The position numbers and the translations under genes were made by a program. 64,000 bases of DNA from Hymenobacter mucosus (GTDB lineage: Bacteria > Bacteroidota > Bacteroidia > Cytophagales > Hymenobacteraceae), in the NCBI RefSeq assembly GCF_900188255.1, contig NZ_FZNS01000005.1, positions 372,001 to 436,000 on the forward strand. The letters run 5' to 3'. Below are positions 9,862 to 19,234 of the stretch, in pieces (positions within the stretch are counted from its first letter, which is position 1; every line of letters begins with the position of its first letter). The notes beneath the pieces were generated by a model that saw nothing but the letters and a program-made list of their open reading frames with translations, made no database searches and had not been told where the DNA came from.

Positions 9862-10377
9862 ATGTACACTTCCGATACTAACATCCGCGTGCGGTATGCC
9901 GAAACCGATCAAATGGGTTACGTGTATCACGGAAACTACGCGGCGTACTTTGAAGTATGTCGCACCGAAGCGTTCCGGCAGCTAGGCATTAGCTACAAAG
10001 ATTTGGAAGCCGAAGGAGTAGGGATGCCCGTGGGTGAAATTCGTACCCGTTTCCGCCGTCCTGCCCGCTACGATGACCTGCTGACGGTGCGGTTGCTATT
10101 GAAGCAGCCTGCGGAAGGGTCGCGGATTCTTTTTGAGTACGAAATCTACAACGAAGCTAAAGAGCTACTCACGGAGGGGCATACGCTTATGGTGTTTGTG
10201 AGCATGGCTACCGGCCGGCCGGTACCTATTCCAGGGCACATACAGGAGAAGCTAGTTGGGTATTTCTCCGACGAGGAAACGGCGGGCCCGCTTACACCAC
10301 CGCACGAAAAACGGCCCGCTACCGCCCCCGCACCTGCCGCCTTCTTGAAGGGCACGGAGCCCGAGACTGGAGAGTAG
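9862..10377 (+). CDS. 4-hydroxybenzoyl-CoA thioesterase-fold acyl-CoA thioesterase (YbgC/FadM type)
   Basis: A 171-aa cytosolic hotdog-fold protein. The N-terminal RVRYAETDQMGYVYHGNYAAYFE carries the catalytic Asp and the HGNY motif of the 4HBT family, followed by EIRTRFRRPARYDDLLTV and an ILFEYEIYN strand. It hydrolyses acyl-CoA thioesters; the chain specificity is not visible. The last 35 residues are a Pro/Ala-rich tail (PATAPAPAAF) beyond the usual ~135-aa fold and may be disordered. The ATG MYTSDTN is preferred over an upstream TTG. Confidence 0.9.
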   Translation: MYTSDTNIRVRYAETDQMGYVYHGNYAAYFEVCRTEAFRQLGISYKDLEAEGVGMPVGEIRTRFRRPARYDDLLTVRLLLKQPAEGSRILFEYEIYNEAKELLTEGHTLMVFVSMATGRPVPIPGHIQEKLVGYFSDEETAGPLTPPHEKRPATAPAPAAFLKGTEPETGE

Positions 10378-10472
10378 GAGGGACCTTATTTGGTAAAACT
10401 TGATGTTGAGGTGCTAGCCGGCAGATACCCCGTATCAGCGGCCTTTATCACTCCTGCTTCCTTTGTTGGCCT

Positions 10473-11423
10473 ATGAAAACTATGCGCCTTCCTGTCCGTC
10501 GCTACCATCTTCCAGATGTGCGCCGCCGCCGCAGCTACCGCAAGTTTATCGTGTGGCTTAAGCGGCTACGGTTTCACAATGGAAAAGCGTCGGTCTACGA
10601 CGTGGTGGACCGCATTATGCAGGAAATTAAGCTAGATGGTGTAGCAAAGCGGGCCAGCTACATGGCTTTCAACTTCACTATTGCCATCTTTCCCACCATC
10701 ATCTTCCTGTTTACGCTGATTCCGTATATCCCTATTCCAAACCTGAATCTGGATATTCTACAGTTCCTGGCCGATCTAATTCCTCGAGAAATGTACGTGG
10801 CCGTTTCGGGTACCATCGAGGACATCGTAAACATCCCCCACGGTGGTTTGCTCTCGTTTGGTTTTGCTACTGCTCTAGTGCTTAGCTCCAACGGCATCAT
10901 GGCGCTGCTCGATGCTTTCGAGAAAAAATACCCTTCGTTCAAGAAACGCACTTACGTTCGTAAACGGGTTATTGCTACGCTGCTCACCGTGGTCCTATCA
11001 TCGGTACTACTGTTCTCCGTAGCCAGCATCTTCTTCGGAACCTACATCATCGATGCCCTAGTGTACCACGAGATTGTGCCGGAGGCCATGACGGACCAGC
11101 TCACGGCTGTGCTGCGGTATGGGTCAGTGGTAGGACTGTTTCTGCTTACTACCTGCTTGGTGTATTATTACGTGCCGCCCGTGCACGACAAATGGCCCTT
11201 TATCTCAACGGGAGCAATAGTGGCTACCCTCTTGATATTTCTGGTGTCCTTCCTGTTCATCTTGTACGTCAAAATCTTCGATAGCTATAACCACTTTTAT
11301 GGCTCTATTGGCACGCTAGTAGGCTTCATGGTATGGCTAGATTTCGTGTGCATGACCCTGATTCTAGGGTTTGAGGTAAACGTGAGCATTGATGCCGTAA
11401 CAGGCCGCCTGCGCAAACCCTAA
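10473..11423 (+). CDS. YihY/BrkB family inner-membrane protein
   Basis: A 316-aa integral membrane protein with about six predicted transmembrane helices. Conserved BrkB/YihY blocks include the early ASYMAFNFTIAIFPTIIFLF, SSNGIMALLDAFEKKY, VYYYVPPVHDKW and the final FYGSIGTLVGFMVWL followed by LILGFEVN. The family was once called RNase BN by mistake; its role is unknown. The N-terminal ~45 residues are very basic (RRYHLPDVRRRRSY) and should be cytoplasmic. Last protein gene before the tRNA pair. Confidence 0.9.
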   Translation: MKTMRLPVRRYHLPDVRRRRSYRKFIVWLKRLRFHNGKASVYDVVDRIMQEIKLDGVAKRASYMAFNFTIAIFPTIIFLFTLIPYIPIPNLNLDILQFLADLIPREMYVAVSGTIEDIVNIPHGGLLSFGFATALVLSSNGIMALLDAFEKKYPSFKKRTYVRKRVIATLLTVVLSSVLLFSVASIFFGTYIIDALVYHEIVPEAMTDQLTAVLRYGSVVGLFLLTTCLVYYYVPPVHDKWPFISTGAIVATLLIFLVSFLFILYVKIFDSYNHFYGSIGTLVGFMVWLDFVCMTLILGFEVNVSIDAVTGRLRKP

Positions 11424-11499
11424 GTGGTAACCAGTAAATACTTTGTGGCTGAAAATGAGCACACAAGATCGTAGCGAAGAAAAAAATGCTGCTGGTCTA

Positions 11500-11529
11500 T
11501 TGCGCCTTACTAAATGCTCTCTACTTTTG
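11500..11529 (+). promoter_or_regulatory. Bacteroidota promoter for the tRNA-Ser genes
   Basis: TTG at 11500-11502, a 19-base spacer, then TACTTTTG at 11522-11529. This fits the Bacteroidota sigma-A pattern (-33 TTG, -7 TAnnTTTG) and lies 30 bases before the first tRNA. Confidence 0.65.
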
Positions 11530-11559
11530 CCATCCCAAACCACTGATTTGGAACCTTAC

Positions 11560-11646
11560 AGAGAGGTGGCAGAGTGGTCGAATGCGACGGATTCGAAATC
11601 CGTTATACCGGCAACGGTATCGGGGGTTCGAATCCCCCCCTCTCTG
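11560..11646 (+). tRNA. tRNA-Ser (anticodon CGA)
   Basis: An 87-base cloverleaf. The acceptor arms AGAGAGG/CCTCTCT pair perfectly, the anticodon stem is ACGGA/TCCGT with loop TTCGAAA (anticodon CGA, reads UCG), and the long variable arm typical of class II serine tRNAs is followed by the GGGGG-TTCGAAT-CCCCC T arm. Only GCA follows the acceptor, so CCA is not fully encoded. Confidence 0.95.
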
Positions 11647-11720
11647 CACTAAGTACTTCTCATAACAGGTGAGAAAGTGTGTTTTTACAAATTTTTTCGC
11701 ACCTTCGGGTACGAATTGCC

Positions 11721-11805
11721 AGAGGAGTGGCAGAGTGGTCGATTGCGGCGGTCTTGAAAACCGTTGAAGGTTAAACTTCCGGGGGTTCGAATCCCTCCTC
11801 CTCTG
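11721..11805 (+). tRNA. tRNA-Ser (anticodon TGA)
   Basis: An 85-base class II tRNA. Acceptor arms AGAGGAG/CTCCTCT pair, the anticodon loop is CTTGAAA inside a GCGGT/ACCGT stem (anticodon TGA, reads UCA and related codons), with a long variable arm and a normal T loop (TTCGAAT). It lies 74 bases after the first tRNA and is probably co-transcribed with it. CCA is not encoded. Confidence 0.95.
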
Positions 11806-11806
11806 C

Positions 11807-11843
11807 AAAAAGCCCTGCTTCAGCTAGAAGCAGGGCTTTTTTA
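11807..11843 (+). terminator. intrinsic terminator after the tRNA pair
   Basis: Stem AGCCCTGCTTC / GAAGCAGGGCT with a short loop, followed by a run of T, directly after the second tRNA. Confidence 0.9.
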
Positions 11844-11957
11844 TTGCGCCTAGGCGAAGAACAGTGCTTAGAAAGTGGCAACTTCAGCAACTTTTCATGT
11901 TGGGGTAGTATCTTCAAAACGTAGCGTACCAGTAACACTAGCTGCCAGCACATGCCT

Positions 11958-11965
11958 TATCTTTG
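11958..11965 (+). promoter_or_regulatory. possible -7 element (TATCTTTG)
   Basis: Matches TAnnTTTG about 50 bases before the 119-aa gene. No matching -33 TTG at normal spacing. Confidence 0.35.
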
Positions 11966-12016
11966 AGATAGTAAGCTCAACTATACTAGGCGAGGCTGCG
12001 TTTAACTGCTCTACAT

Positions 12017-12376
12017 ATGTCCGACTTGCTTTTTGATGTCAATCTGCAGCAGTTGCCTGATGAGTATCTCACCGGTGAATGGCGCGTGGCAGATCGGGTG
12101 CTGAACCGCACCGAGCCGGGAAGTGTACTCGCACAGGCGGAGCGGTTTTACCTGGAACCCGGCGCCGTGCAAGTCCAGACTCCTAACCAACGTGATAGTG
12201 GGCACTGGTCGGTGCTCCGCGATGCGCTGCTGAACCGGCCGTATCTGGAACTTAGCCTAACCTGGGAGCAAACCCGCGCCTTGGTAACACGCCTGCGTCG
12301 TTCGCGCAGTGGCAGTGAAAGCTTACTTAATCTATATTTCCAGTCAGGAATGGAGATGCAATTGGCGCGTCCTTGA
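12017..12376 (+). CDS. uncharacterised small protein
   Basis: A 119-aa soluble protein with no signal peptide or membrane segment. I do not recognise the family. It starts MSDLLFDVNLQQLPDEYLTG and shows alternating hydrophobic/charged stretches with charged turns (QVQTPNQRDSGHW, VTRLRRSRSGSESLL), which suggest a small mixed alpha/beta fold. An ATG start and a TAnnTTTG motif about 50 bases upstream support a real gene. It precedes the PAS protein by 31 bases on the same strand, so they are probably co-transcribed. A regulatory or accessory role for the PAS protein is only a guess. Confidence 0.55.
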   Translation: MSDLLFDVNLQQLPDEYLTGEWRVADRVLNRTEPGSVLAQAERFYLEPGAVQVQTPNQRDSGHWSVLRDALLNRPYLELSLTWEQTRALVTRLRRSRSGSESLLNLYFQSGMEMQLARP

Positions 12377-12407
12377 GGTGCTTCAGACGCCAAACCATTT
12401 TTCTTAC

Positions 12408-13655
12408 ATGGCTATAGCCGATTTGAATACAGAACAACCTCTTCCTGCCAGCAGTAGTGTATCGGCTGCTGGTATGCTAGGCACCACCGATGCGAGCGGC
12501 AGAGTAGTGTATGCCAGCCCGCAGCTGTTGCACTTCCTGGGTTTGTCGCTGAGCGAGGTGCAGGCGCAGTGGCTGTCACTCGTGCATCCCGACGACCAGA
12601 AGCGCCTGAGCGAGCAATGGAAGGCAGCTTTAGCAGCCAACCAGATATATCAGGTCGAATTTCGTATTCGCCGGCAGGACGGCCAGTACCGGTGGGTTTG
12701 GAGCACGGGCTATCCGCAGATGAACGATGTCGGCATTGTGCAACAGTGGATTATTAGCACAATCGACGTAGAAGTGTCGCGCCAAAGCGCGGGCGGAAAT
12801 ACGGGCGCAGAGGCGGACTTTTCCTTTTTGGCCGAGTTGATTCCTCAGCTTGTCTGGACCACGGACCCCACGGGCTTTCACACTTACTTCAACCAGCGCT
12901 GGACCGACTTCACGGGCTATACTTTAGCGGATAGTGTGGGTCCCGATATGTGGAACAACCTTCTGCATCCTGATGACCGGCAACGGGCCCGCGAGATTTG
13001 GGGACATTCCTTGGCTACCGGCGAATTCTACGAGATAGAATACCGCTTCAAAGCCAAGGACAACACCTACCGCTGGTTTCTGGGGCAAGCCCTACCAGTG
13101 TATAGCAGTGAAGGGCAGATAGTAAAATGGTTTGGCACCTGCACCGACATTCACGACCAGAAGATGAACGAGCTAGCCCTGCGCAAGCGGGAGCAGGACT
13201 TCACTACGCTGGCAAATGCCATTCCGCAGATGGCATGGATGGCCGACGAAGCGGGTAGTATTTTCTGGTTTAACGACCGGTGGTTTGCGTACACGGGCAC
13301 CTCATCCGAGCACGTGCATAACCAAGACTGGCAGCACGTACACCACCCAGACTACGCCGAGCAGGTCCGAACGAAGTTTCAAACCGCAATTCGAACGGGT
13401 GAGGCCTGGGAAGATACCTTTCCGTTACGGCGCGCAGACGGCGAGTACCGCTGGTTTTTAAGCCGGGCCCTACCTGTTTTGGACGACGCTGGCCAGATTG
13501 TGCGGTGGTGCGGTACCCATACCGACGTGACCGAGCAAAAGCAGCTACAAGACCAACTGGAGCGCGCCTACTCCGATCTGGAAGCCAAAGTAATGTTCCG
13601 CACGCTCGACTTGGAGCGAGAAGTGCAGGAACTACGCCAGCGGCTCAGCAACTAG
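12408..13655 (+). CDS. PAS-domain-only sensory protein
   Basis: A 415-aa cytosolic protein made of three PAS/PAC modules: about residues 24-125, 138-260 and 265-385. Each shows the PAS-fold pattern [15 protein letters not shown] / [14 protein letters not shown] / [14 protein letters not shown] and the PAC-type [11 protein letters not shown] / [12 protein letters not shown] / [12 protein letters not shown] blocks. It then ends in a short coiled-coil ([20 protein letters not shown]) where a HisKA domain would normally start. There is no kinase, GGDEF or HTH domain, so it must signal through a partner. The ATG at MAIADLN is used; a longer frame would need a GTG inside the upstream gene. A hairpin terminator follows 31 bases later, so the missing kinase is not just downstream. 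Confidence 0.88.
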   Translation: MAIADLNTEQPLPASSSVSAAGMLGTTDASGRVVYASPQLLHFLGLSLSEVQAQWLSLVHPDDQKRLSEQWKAALAANQIYQVEFRIRRQDGQYRWVWSTGYPQMNDVGIVQQWIISTIDVEVSRQSAGGNTGAEADFSFLAELIPQLVWTTDPTGFHTYFNQRWTDFTGYTLADSVGPDMWNNLLHPDDRQRAREIWGHSLATGEFYEIEYRFKAKDNTYRWFLGQALPVYSSEGQIVKWFGTCTDIHDQKMNELALRKREQDFTTLANAIPQMAWMADEAGSIFWFNDRWFAYTGTSSEHVHNQDWQHVHHPDYAEQVRTKFQTAIRTGEAWEDTFPLRRADGEYRWFLSRALPVLDDAGQIVRWCGTHTDVTEQKQLQDQLERAYSDLEAKVMFRTLDLEREVQELRQRLSN

Positions 13656-13686
13656 CTACTTCTCATACGCACGCATCCTATTTAGC

Positions 13687-13725
13687 GCCCCGCTTTGCCA
13701 CTTCCACTGGCGAGGCGGGGCTTTT
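13687..13725 (+). terminator. terminator of the PAS gene
   Basis: Stem of about 13 bp with two mismatches (GCCCCGC...GCGGGGC) followed by TTTT, about 30 bases after the PAS stop. Confidence 0.65.
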
Positions 13726-13849
13726 AGCTGTAGGAGGCTGTAGCGGCGGAATTTCGTACAGTACCCACCTAAATCCCGCACTACCAGCGGCCCTACTTGG
13801 TTGTTACTTTGATGGTAGTAAGCACCTAGATGCCTACTGCTCCAAAACT

Positions 13850-16144
13850 ATGAACGACACTCTTTCACCTATGGAACCCCAGGCCGCGCAGGAAGCTGCC
13901 AAAACCAGCCTGGATATTATGGGCATGAGCTGTGCCTCCTGCTCTGCCGCCGTAGAGCGTGCCCTCAAGCGTGCTCCCGGCGTGCAGGATGCTCGGGTAA
14001 ATCTCGCCACCGAAAAGGCTACTATTGACTACCTGCCTACTGCCACCAACCGGGCGGTGCTGAAGGAAGTGGTACGACAGGCCGGATTCCAAGTAGCAGA
14101 GCCCCGCCCCGATACCAGCGCCCAAGAGCGCCAAGCACTGCTGGAAAGCCAAAAAGCCACTGCTTACGCGCATCTTAAGCGTCGGTTGTGGGTAGCCGTG
14201 GGTCTCACGGTCATCATCATGCCCTTATCTATGCTAATGCTCTGGCCTACGCTTATGCACCGCATTAGCATGCCGGTGCTGAACTACGGGCTACTGCTGC
14301 TGACGCTGCCGGTGCTGCTCTACAGTGGACGGGAGTTTTACATTTCAGCATGGAATGCTTTCCGCCACCGCTCTGCCAACATGGACACACTGGTGGCAGT
14401 GGGTACCGGAGCCGCGTTTTTGTACAGCTTAACTGCTACGGGAGTGCCTAGTTTTTTCACCAGTCGGGGTTTGACCCCGGAGGTGTACTACGACACTACG
14501 GCAACCATCATTGCTCTTATTCTGCTTGGTAAAGTGCTGGAAGCGCGGGCCAAAACCCGCACCTCAGCTGCTATTCGGGCATTGCTGAACCTGCAAGCCC
14601 GTACGGCCCGCGTAGTGCGCCCAGACGGACGGGAGGAAGATGTGCCCGTAGAGCAGCTTGACCTCGATGATGTAGTGCTGGTGCGCCCGGGTGAAAAGGT
14701 AGCCACCGACGGCGAGATAATAGAAGGCAAGTCGGCGGTAGATGAAAGCATGCTCACAGGAGAAAGCCTGCCCGTTGCCAAGTATCTAGGTAGTTCCGTG
14801 TACGGGGCCACCCTCAACAAAACCGGTTCGTTTCGCTTTCGGGTAACCAAGCTAGGTGCCGACACTATGCTGGCCCGCATTGTGCACCTGGTAGAGGAAG
14901 CCCAGGGTAGCCGGGCGCCCATTCAGCGCCTCGCCGATCAAGTTAGCGCCATTTTTGTGCCCACTGTAGTCTGCTTGGCTCTACTCACGTTCGTGGTCTG
15001 GTTTGACTTTGCTGCAAGTGACCAGCGCTTACCGCTGGCGCTAGTGCACTTCGTGGCCGTGCTCATCATTGCCTGCCCGTGCGCTCTGGGGCTGGCAACG
15101 CCCACCGCTATTATGGTAAGCACTGGGCGAGGAGCGGAGCAGGGCGTGCTTATCCGAAATGCTGAGGCCCTCGAAAAAGCGTACAAAGTAGATACCATTC
15201 TGCTCGATAAAACCGGTACCATCACGGAAGGGGAGCCGGCCGTGACGGAATTTACGCTAGCCCCCGGCTACCCCGATGTGGCGGGCCTCCTGCGTCGCGT
15301 GGCCGTAGTAGAGCGGCAATCCGAACACCCCTTGGCGGCGGCAGTAGTGCGCTACGCCGAGCAGCAGGGAGCAGTGATAAGGGGTAAGACCACCGAGTTT
15401 CAGGCCCTGGAAGGCCGTGGAGCAGCGGGTACAGTTGAGAGCAAGGCTCTGCTAATTGGTAACCGCCGCTTGCTGACGGAGCACAACATACCTCTACCAA
15501 CCGCCTTGGCTGAAGCAGCTACTGCTCTATTGGCCGCTGCGAATACCGTGCTGTTTGTGGCTGAAGAAGGCCAGGTGGTGGCAGTACTAGCGGTGGCAGA
15601 TACTGTGCGGGCCACCGCTGCCGAAGCCATCCGGCGTTTGCAGCGGCAAGGGCTGGAAGTCGTCATGCTTACTGGCGACAATGCGCAAACTGCCGCAGCT
15701 GTAGCGCAGCAAGTAGGCGTACAGCGGTACTTTGCCGAAGTACTACCTCAGGACAAGGCCAGCAAAGTGCAGAAGCTGCAAGCCGAGGGCCGCGTGGTAG
15801 CCATGGTGGGCGACGGTATCAATGATGCTCCCGCGCTAGCCCGGGCTGATGTTGGTCTGGCAGTAGGTACGGGCACTGACGTAGCGCTGGAAGCGGCCGG
15901 TATCACCCTCATGCGCTCCGATTTGCACGGTGTAGCCACGGCCATTGAGCTGTCGAAGCAAACTATCCGCACCATTCGGCAGAACCTGTTCTTTGCTTTT
16001 GTATACAACGTGCTGGGTATTCCCGTGGCGGCGGGCGCGTTGTACCCCCTATTCGGTATCACCTTGTCGCCGATGCTGGCCGCCGGTGCTATGGCGTTAA
16101 GTTCAGTCTCGGTGCTTACAAACTCTCTGCGCTTGCGGCGCTAG
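13850..16144 (+). CDS. copA: copper-translocating P1B-type ATPase
   Basis: A 764-aa inner-membrane Cu(I) exporter. It has one N-terminal heavy-metal domain with MGMSCASC (Cys 28 and 31), eight transmembrane helices, the CPC metal-site motif in [15 protein letters not shown] (about 409-411), the phosphorylation motif [10 protein letters not shown] (Asp 453), the P1B HP motif in QSEHPLA, and [14 protein letters not shown] in the P domain. The late helices carry VYNVLG and MALSSVSVL, giving the CPC/YN/MxxSS signature of Cu(I) pumps (P1B-1). The ATG giving MNDTLSP is used; a longer open frame overlaps the PAS gene and is not conserved-looking. It is followed 33 bases later by a cupredoxin gene. 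Confidence 0.95.
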   Translation: MNDTLSPMEPQAAQEAAKTSLDIMGMSCASCSAAVERALKRAPGVQDARVNLATEKATIDYLPTATNRAVLKEVVRQAGFQVAEPRPDTSAQERQALLESQKATAYAHLKRRLWVAVGLTVIIMPLSMLMLWPTLMHRISMPVLNYGLLLLTLPVLLYSGREFYISAWNAFRHRSANMDTLVAVGTGAAFLYSLTATGVPSFFTSRGLTPEVYYDTTATIIALILLGKVLEARAKTRTSAAIRALLNLQARTARVVRPDGREEDVPVEQLDLDDVVLVRPGEKVATDGEIIEGKSAVDESMLTGESLPVAKYLGSSVYGATLNKTGSFRFRVTKLGADTMLARIVHLVEEAQGSRAPIQRLADQVSAIFVPTVVCLALLTFVVWFDFAASDQRLPLALVHFVAVLIIACPCALGLATPTAIMVSTGRGAEQGVLIRNAEALEKAYKVDTILLDKTGTITEGEPAVTEFTLAPGYPDVAGLLRRVAVVERQSEHPLAAAVVRYAEQQGAVIRGKTTEFQALEGRGAAGTVESKALLIGNRRLLTEHNIPLPTALAEAATALLAAANTVLFVAEEGQVVAVLAVADTVRATAAEAIRRLQRQGLEVVMLTGDNAQTAAAVAQQVGVQRYFAEVLPQDKASKVQKLQAEGRVVAMVGDGINDAPALARADVGLAVGTGTDVALEAAGITLMRSDLHGVATAIELSKQTIRTIRQNLFFAFVYNVLGIPVAAGALYPLFGITLSPMLAAGAMALSSVSVLTNSLRLRR

Positions 16145-16177
16145 CTCGCAGGCACCTACTCTTTTTCAATTACAGCT

Positions 16178-16555
16178 ATGGATACTGCAGAACTGTTTGT
16201 AACAAGTGGCGGTCTTTTGTTGATTGGACTGGTAGTGTGGTACTTCTTCTTTACCCATCAAACTAGCGCGCAGGCCGTGGCCGCTGATGGAGGTGTGCAA
16301 GCTATAGACATTCAGGTGCAGGGTGGCTACTCTCCTGCAGTGGTAGAAGTTGAGCACGGCCGCCCCGTACAGCTACGATTTCACCGCGCCGAGGATAACA
16401 GCTGCTCTGAAGAACTGCTACTACCTGATTTTCGCATCCGCCGGGAGCTGCCAGCTTTCCAAACTACTACCATTGAGCTTACGCCTGCGCAACCGGGCAC
16501 GTACGAGTTTACCTGTGGCATGCACATGCTGCGCGGCCGGCTGGTAGTGCGCTAG
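16178..16555 (+). CDS. membrane-anchored cupredoxin-domain protein
   Basis: A 125-aa protein with an N-terminal membrane anchor (about 8-26) and an exported cupredoxin domain (45-125). Copper-ligand-type residues are visible in DNSCSEELLLPDF (Cys 76) and TCGMHMLRG (Cys 113, Met 115, His 116, Met 117), the pattern of the Cupredoxin_1 family often paired with copper ATPases. It probably binds Cu at the outer face of the inner membrane and passes it to, or receives it from, CopA, or forms a relay to the nearby efflux pump. Gene order directly after copA supports this. It converges with the CzcB-type adaptor. Confidence 0.85.
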   Translation: MDTAELFVTSGGLLLIGLVVWYFFFTHQTSAQAVAADGGVQAIDIQVQGGYSPAVVEVEHGRPVQLRFHRAEDNSCSEELLLPDFRIRRELPAFQTTTIELTPAQPGTYEFTCGMHMLRGRLVVR

Positions 16556-16623
16556 CTTGGGGGTTTGGCTCGCCAACCGGCAATGCTAGATACGAAGCTG
16601 TTATACAGTTCTTTGTTCAATGC

Positions 16624-17793
16624 TTACTCTTCTGCGTCCATGCCTTTCTTAAGCTCGGCATCTAGGAAGTAAGCGCCATGACGAACTAGGCGCATTGTGT
16701 CAGGAAGCTGCTCTAGCAGCGTCACGGCCACGTCGCCGTTTTCGGCAGGGCCGGTTTTTACTTTGTAACGCTGGAAGGTGTGGCCACCCGTTGCAGCTTG
16801 GGCGAAGATGTAGCTAAACTCCCCAGCTTGGATAACAGCATCTTCGGGTAATGTGCGCTGGCGTGCACCAGCGGTTTGAATGTGGGCCGCCACGTACTGG
16901 CCAGGCAGCACATCGTCGCGCTCGGGCTCCAAGTGGGCATGCACGCTCACCGTGCGGGCGTCATCATTGAAGGCCTTGCCCACCAGAAACACGCGGGCCG
17001 TCAGATCTTCATTGGAGCCGCGGCTAGGAATTTTAAATAGGATGCGCTGGCCCTTTTTCACCCGTACAATATCCCGTTCGAACACTTTTAGCTCCAAGTG
17101 CAAATCGGAGCGGTCCACCACTTCTACCAGCACAGCCTGAGGATCCACAAACTGGCCGGGGTTGATGTTGACGGATTTCACGTACCCGCCGATGGGCGAG
17201 ACAAGGGGCACCGTGGGGGAAATAACGCCCCGGTCAAGCTGGGTCATACCAATTCCTAGCATGCGCAGCTGGCCGGCCGTAGCTCGCAGTATCGCCTGCT
17301 CCGACTGATAATCGCTCTGGGCTTGCTGTAGTTTGCGCTTGGCGCCCACATCTTCCGCGTCCAAGGTCTGTTGGCGCGTCAGCTCCTGCCGCAGAAACGT
17401 GACTCGGGCTTTGCTCTGCAAGTAGTCTTGCTGGAGCTTCAAATAATCAGGATGGCGCAGCACGGCTACCGTTCCGCCCCGGCTTACCTGCTGCCCCGGT
17501 AGCACGGCCACCGACTGCACATACCCGCCCATCACCGCCGAAATAGACGCCTGATTTTGGGGAGGTACGTCAATGCTGCCATTGGCCTGCACATCGGAGG
17601 TCATGTTTTTCCAGGCGAAGGAGCCCGTCTCAATACCGGCTGCCTTGGCCTGCGCCGGGCTGATGCTAACCTGGTCGGGGTTGGTGGGGGGAGCGGGCGT
17701 AGCGGCTGGGGCCACCGTCTTGGTTTCGGGAGGGGTATCACGGCCGCAGGCCGTTGCCAAGCCAGCTAGCAGTAGGAGAAAAGTATATTTCAT
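16624..17793 (-). CDS. heavy-metal RND efflux periplasmic adaptor (CzcB/CusB type), lipoprotein
   Basis: A 389-aa membrane-fusion protein. The signal peptide ends in a lipobox (LATAC, Cys 16), so it is lipid-anchored. Visible parts are the barrel-sandwich hybrid with SVAVLPGQQVSRGG and GGYVKSVNINPGQFV, an alpha-helical hairpin rich in Gln/Arg between them, and a beta-barrel domain with LKVFERDIVRVKKGQ. This is the HlyD/CusB architecture linking the inner-membrane pump to the TolC-type channel. The ATG MKYTFLL is chosen; the longer frame adds eight residues. Third gene of a czcA-tolC-adaptor operon on the minus strand. No Met-rich N-terminal copper site like E. coli CusB is obvious. Confidence 0.9.
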   Translation of the reverse strand: MKYTFLLLLAGLATACGRDTPPETKTVAPAATPAPPTNPDQVSISPAQAKAAGIETGSFAWKNMTSDVQANGSIDVPPQNQASISAVMGGYVQSVAVLPGQQVSRGGTVAVLRHPDYLKLQQDYLQSKARVTFLRQELTRQQTLDAEDVGAKRKLQQAQSDYQSEQAILRATAGQLRMLGIGMTQLDRGVISPTVPLVSPIGGYVKSVNINPGQFVDPQAVLVEVVDRSDLHLELKVFERDIVRVKKGQRILFKIPSRGSNEDLTARVFLVGKAFNDDARTVSVHAHLEPERDDVLPGQYVAAHIQTAGARQRTLPEDAVIQAGEFSYIFAQAATGGHTFQRYKVKTGPAENGDVAVTLLEQLPDTMRLVRHGAYFLDAELKKGMDAEE

Positions 17794-17907
17794 ATGAAAA
17801 GGCCGATTTGTTGTCACCGTCGGCGCGTAGCCGGAATGCCGTGTTGCAAGCGCCGAGGAAGCGAAGCCCGTAGGTTGAGTTGCTATGGGTTTCTTATAGT
17901 GAAAATG

Positions 17908-19164
17908 TTACAGGTCGGGGCCAGTTAGTGCTTGCAGCATCAAAACCAGCTCGTTGTATTGGCGCACTTGGTCGAGGTAGGCCAAACGAATTTGCCAGGC
18001 TGGCTCGGTATTGACGACGTACTCCACGTATTCAATGTCGCCGGCGCGGAAGCTCTTCTCGGCAGTATCCAAGATGAGGCGAGCTTGGGGTAGGGCCGTT
18101 TGCTCGTAATACGTGAGGGAGGTACGCGCCTGGGCCAACTGCTGACGCATGCCCCGGAGTTGGCCCGCCAGCTGGGCAGTGGCGTACTGAAGCTGAGCCG
18201 CCGCCGTTTGCTCGCCAATGCGGGCGGCCTGAATGCGGCCTTTCTGCACCCCACCGAGCAGAGGCAACGCCACCCCAGCTTGTGCCACCTGAAATCCTCG
18301 CTCCTTATTGATGGTCTGGTTGAAATACCCCACGCGCACATCGGGCAGGCGCCGCAACTGCTCCACGCGGGTTTGGCGCCGGCTTACCTCTGCTTCCTGT
18401 TCCAGCAAGGCCAGGGTAGGGTTAGAGCCAACGGAAAGCCCGGCCGTATCAGTGGGGGCTAGCGGAGCCACTAGGGCAGCCGCCGTGTCAATGGTAGCGG
18501 GTTGGCCTAGGTTGAGTAGTGTGCCAAGCTGCTGCCGCTGCACTAGAATGCCGGTGCGGGTAAGCGCAAGGCGGTTTTGCAGCTCCCGCGACCGGGCCTC
18601 TGCCGATACTTGTTCCAAGCGGTTGGTTTCGCCGGTCTGGTAACGGATTCTGGCGGCGCGGGCGGCGCGGCGGTATAGGCTGTCTTGGCGCCGAAGCAAG
18701 GCCGCCCGCTGGTAGCTCAGCAGCAACTCGTAATACGTGCTGCCAATGGTGCGAGCCAACTCCCGCCGCTGGCTCCGCACCCGCTGCTCGGCCGTTGATA
18801 CTTGGCTTTCTAGCAAGCGGCGAGTAGCTGAGTACACCCCTGGCAAGGCCGACTGCTGCACGATATTCACGCTTTGGTCCGCTAGGGGACCTGAGATTTG
18901 ACCGTATTGGTAGTCTATTACCGTGCGGGGTACATCGTAGCCCGTGCGGCTTAGAGCGCGTTGGCGCTGTACTTCCAAGGTTCCGGTTTGCACCAGCAAG
19001 CTTTGCCCCAGGCCTGTTTGCAGGGCCTGTTGTAAGGAAAGCACGCTGTTTGGTGTTAGTGGGGCGGAAGTACTAGATTGGGGCGGTGGTAGTGTGCGGG
19101 GAGTAGTCTGGGCCCATACTAGGCTGGGCAGCAGCAAACATGCACATACGAGACGATAGAGCAT
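17908..19164 (-). CDS. TolC-family outer-membrane channel of the heavy-metal efflux operon
   Basis: A 418-aa exported protein with a signal peptide ending VWAQ and the long coiled-coil pattern of TolC/OEP proteins (two repeats; e.g. LLLSYQRAALLRRQDSLYR, QNRLALTRTGILVQRQQLG, IRLAYLDQVRQYNELVL at the end). It should form the outer-membrane duct of the CzcA-type pump encoded next to it. The ATG MLYRLVCA is preferred over a longer frame with no signal-peptide-like start. The spacing is 70 bases to the pump gene and about 110 to the adaptor gene. The Cys-rich start (CACLL) is within the signal peptide. Confidence 0.88.
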   Translation of the reverse strand: MLYRLVCACLLLPSLVWAQTTPRTLPPPQSSTSAPLTPNSVLSLQQALQTGLGQSLLVQTGTLEVQRQRALSRTGYDVPRTVIDYQYGQISGPLADQSVNIVQQSALPGVYSATRRLLESQVSTAEQRVRSQRRELARTIGSTYYELLLSYQRAALLRRQDSLYRRAARAARIRYQTGETNRLEQVSAEARSRELQNRLALTRTGILVQRQQLGTLLNLGQPATIDTAAALVAPLAPTDTAGLSVGSNPTLALLEQEAEVSRRQTRVEQLRRLPDVRVGYFNQTINKERGFQVAQAGVALPLLGGVQKGRIQAARIGEQTAAAQLQYATAQLAGQLRGMRQQLAQARTSLTYYEQTALPQARLILDTAEKSFRAGDIEYVEYVVNTEPAWQIRLAYLDQVRQYNELVLMLQALTGPDL

Positions 19165-19234
19165 TGCAGTAGTTTCTTGGGTTCGGCCGTTGGCCTCCTC
19201 GTCATATCCAGGGGAAAACCGGGTAGGGCAGGGC

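Noticed and set aside
11443-11652. 69-aa frame containing EVAEWSNATDSKS and similar
   Set aside because: This is the well-known spurious translation of a tRNA-Ser gene and its flanks; minus-strand frames over the same tRNAs (RRRDSNPR, EEEGFEPPE) are the antisense version.
13505-13849. Upstream extension of the copper ATPase overlapping the PAS gene
   Set aside because: The extra 115 residues show no conserved features and overlap a clear PAS gene and its terminator; the ATG at 13850 opens the metal-binding domain.
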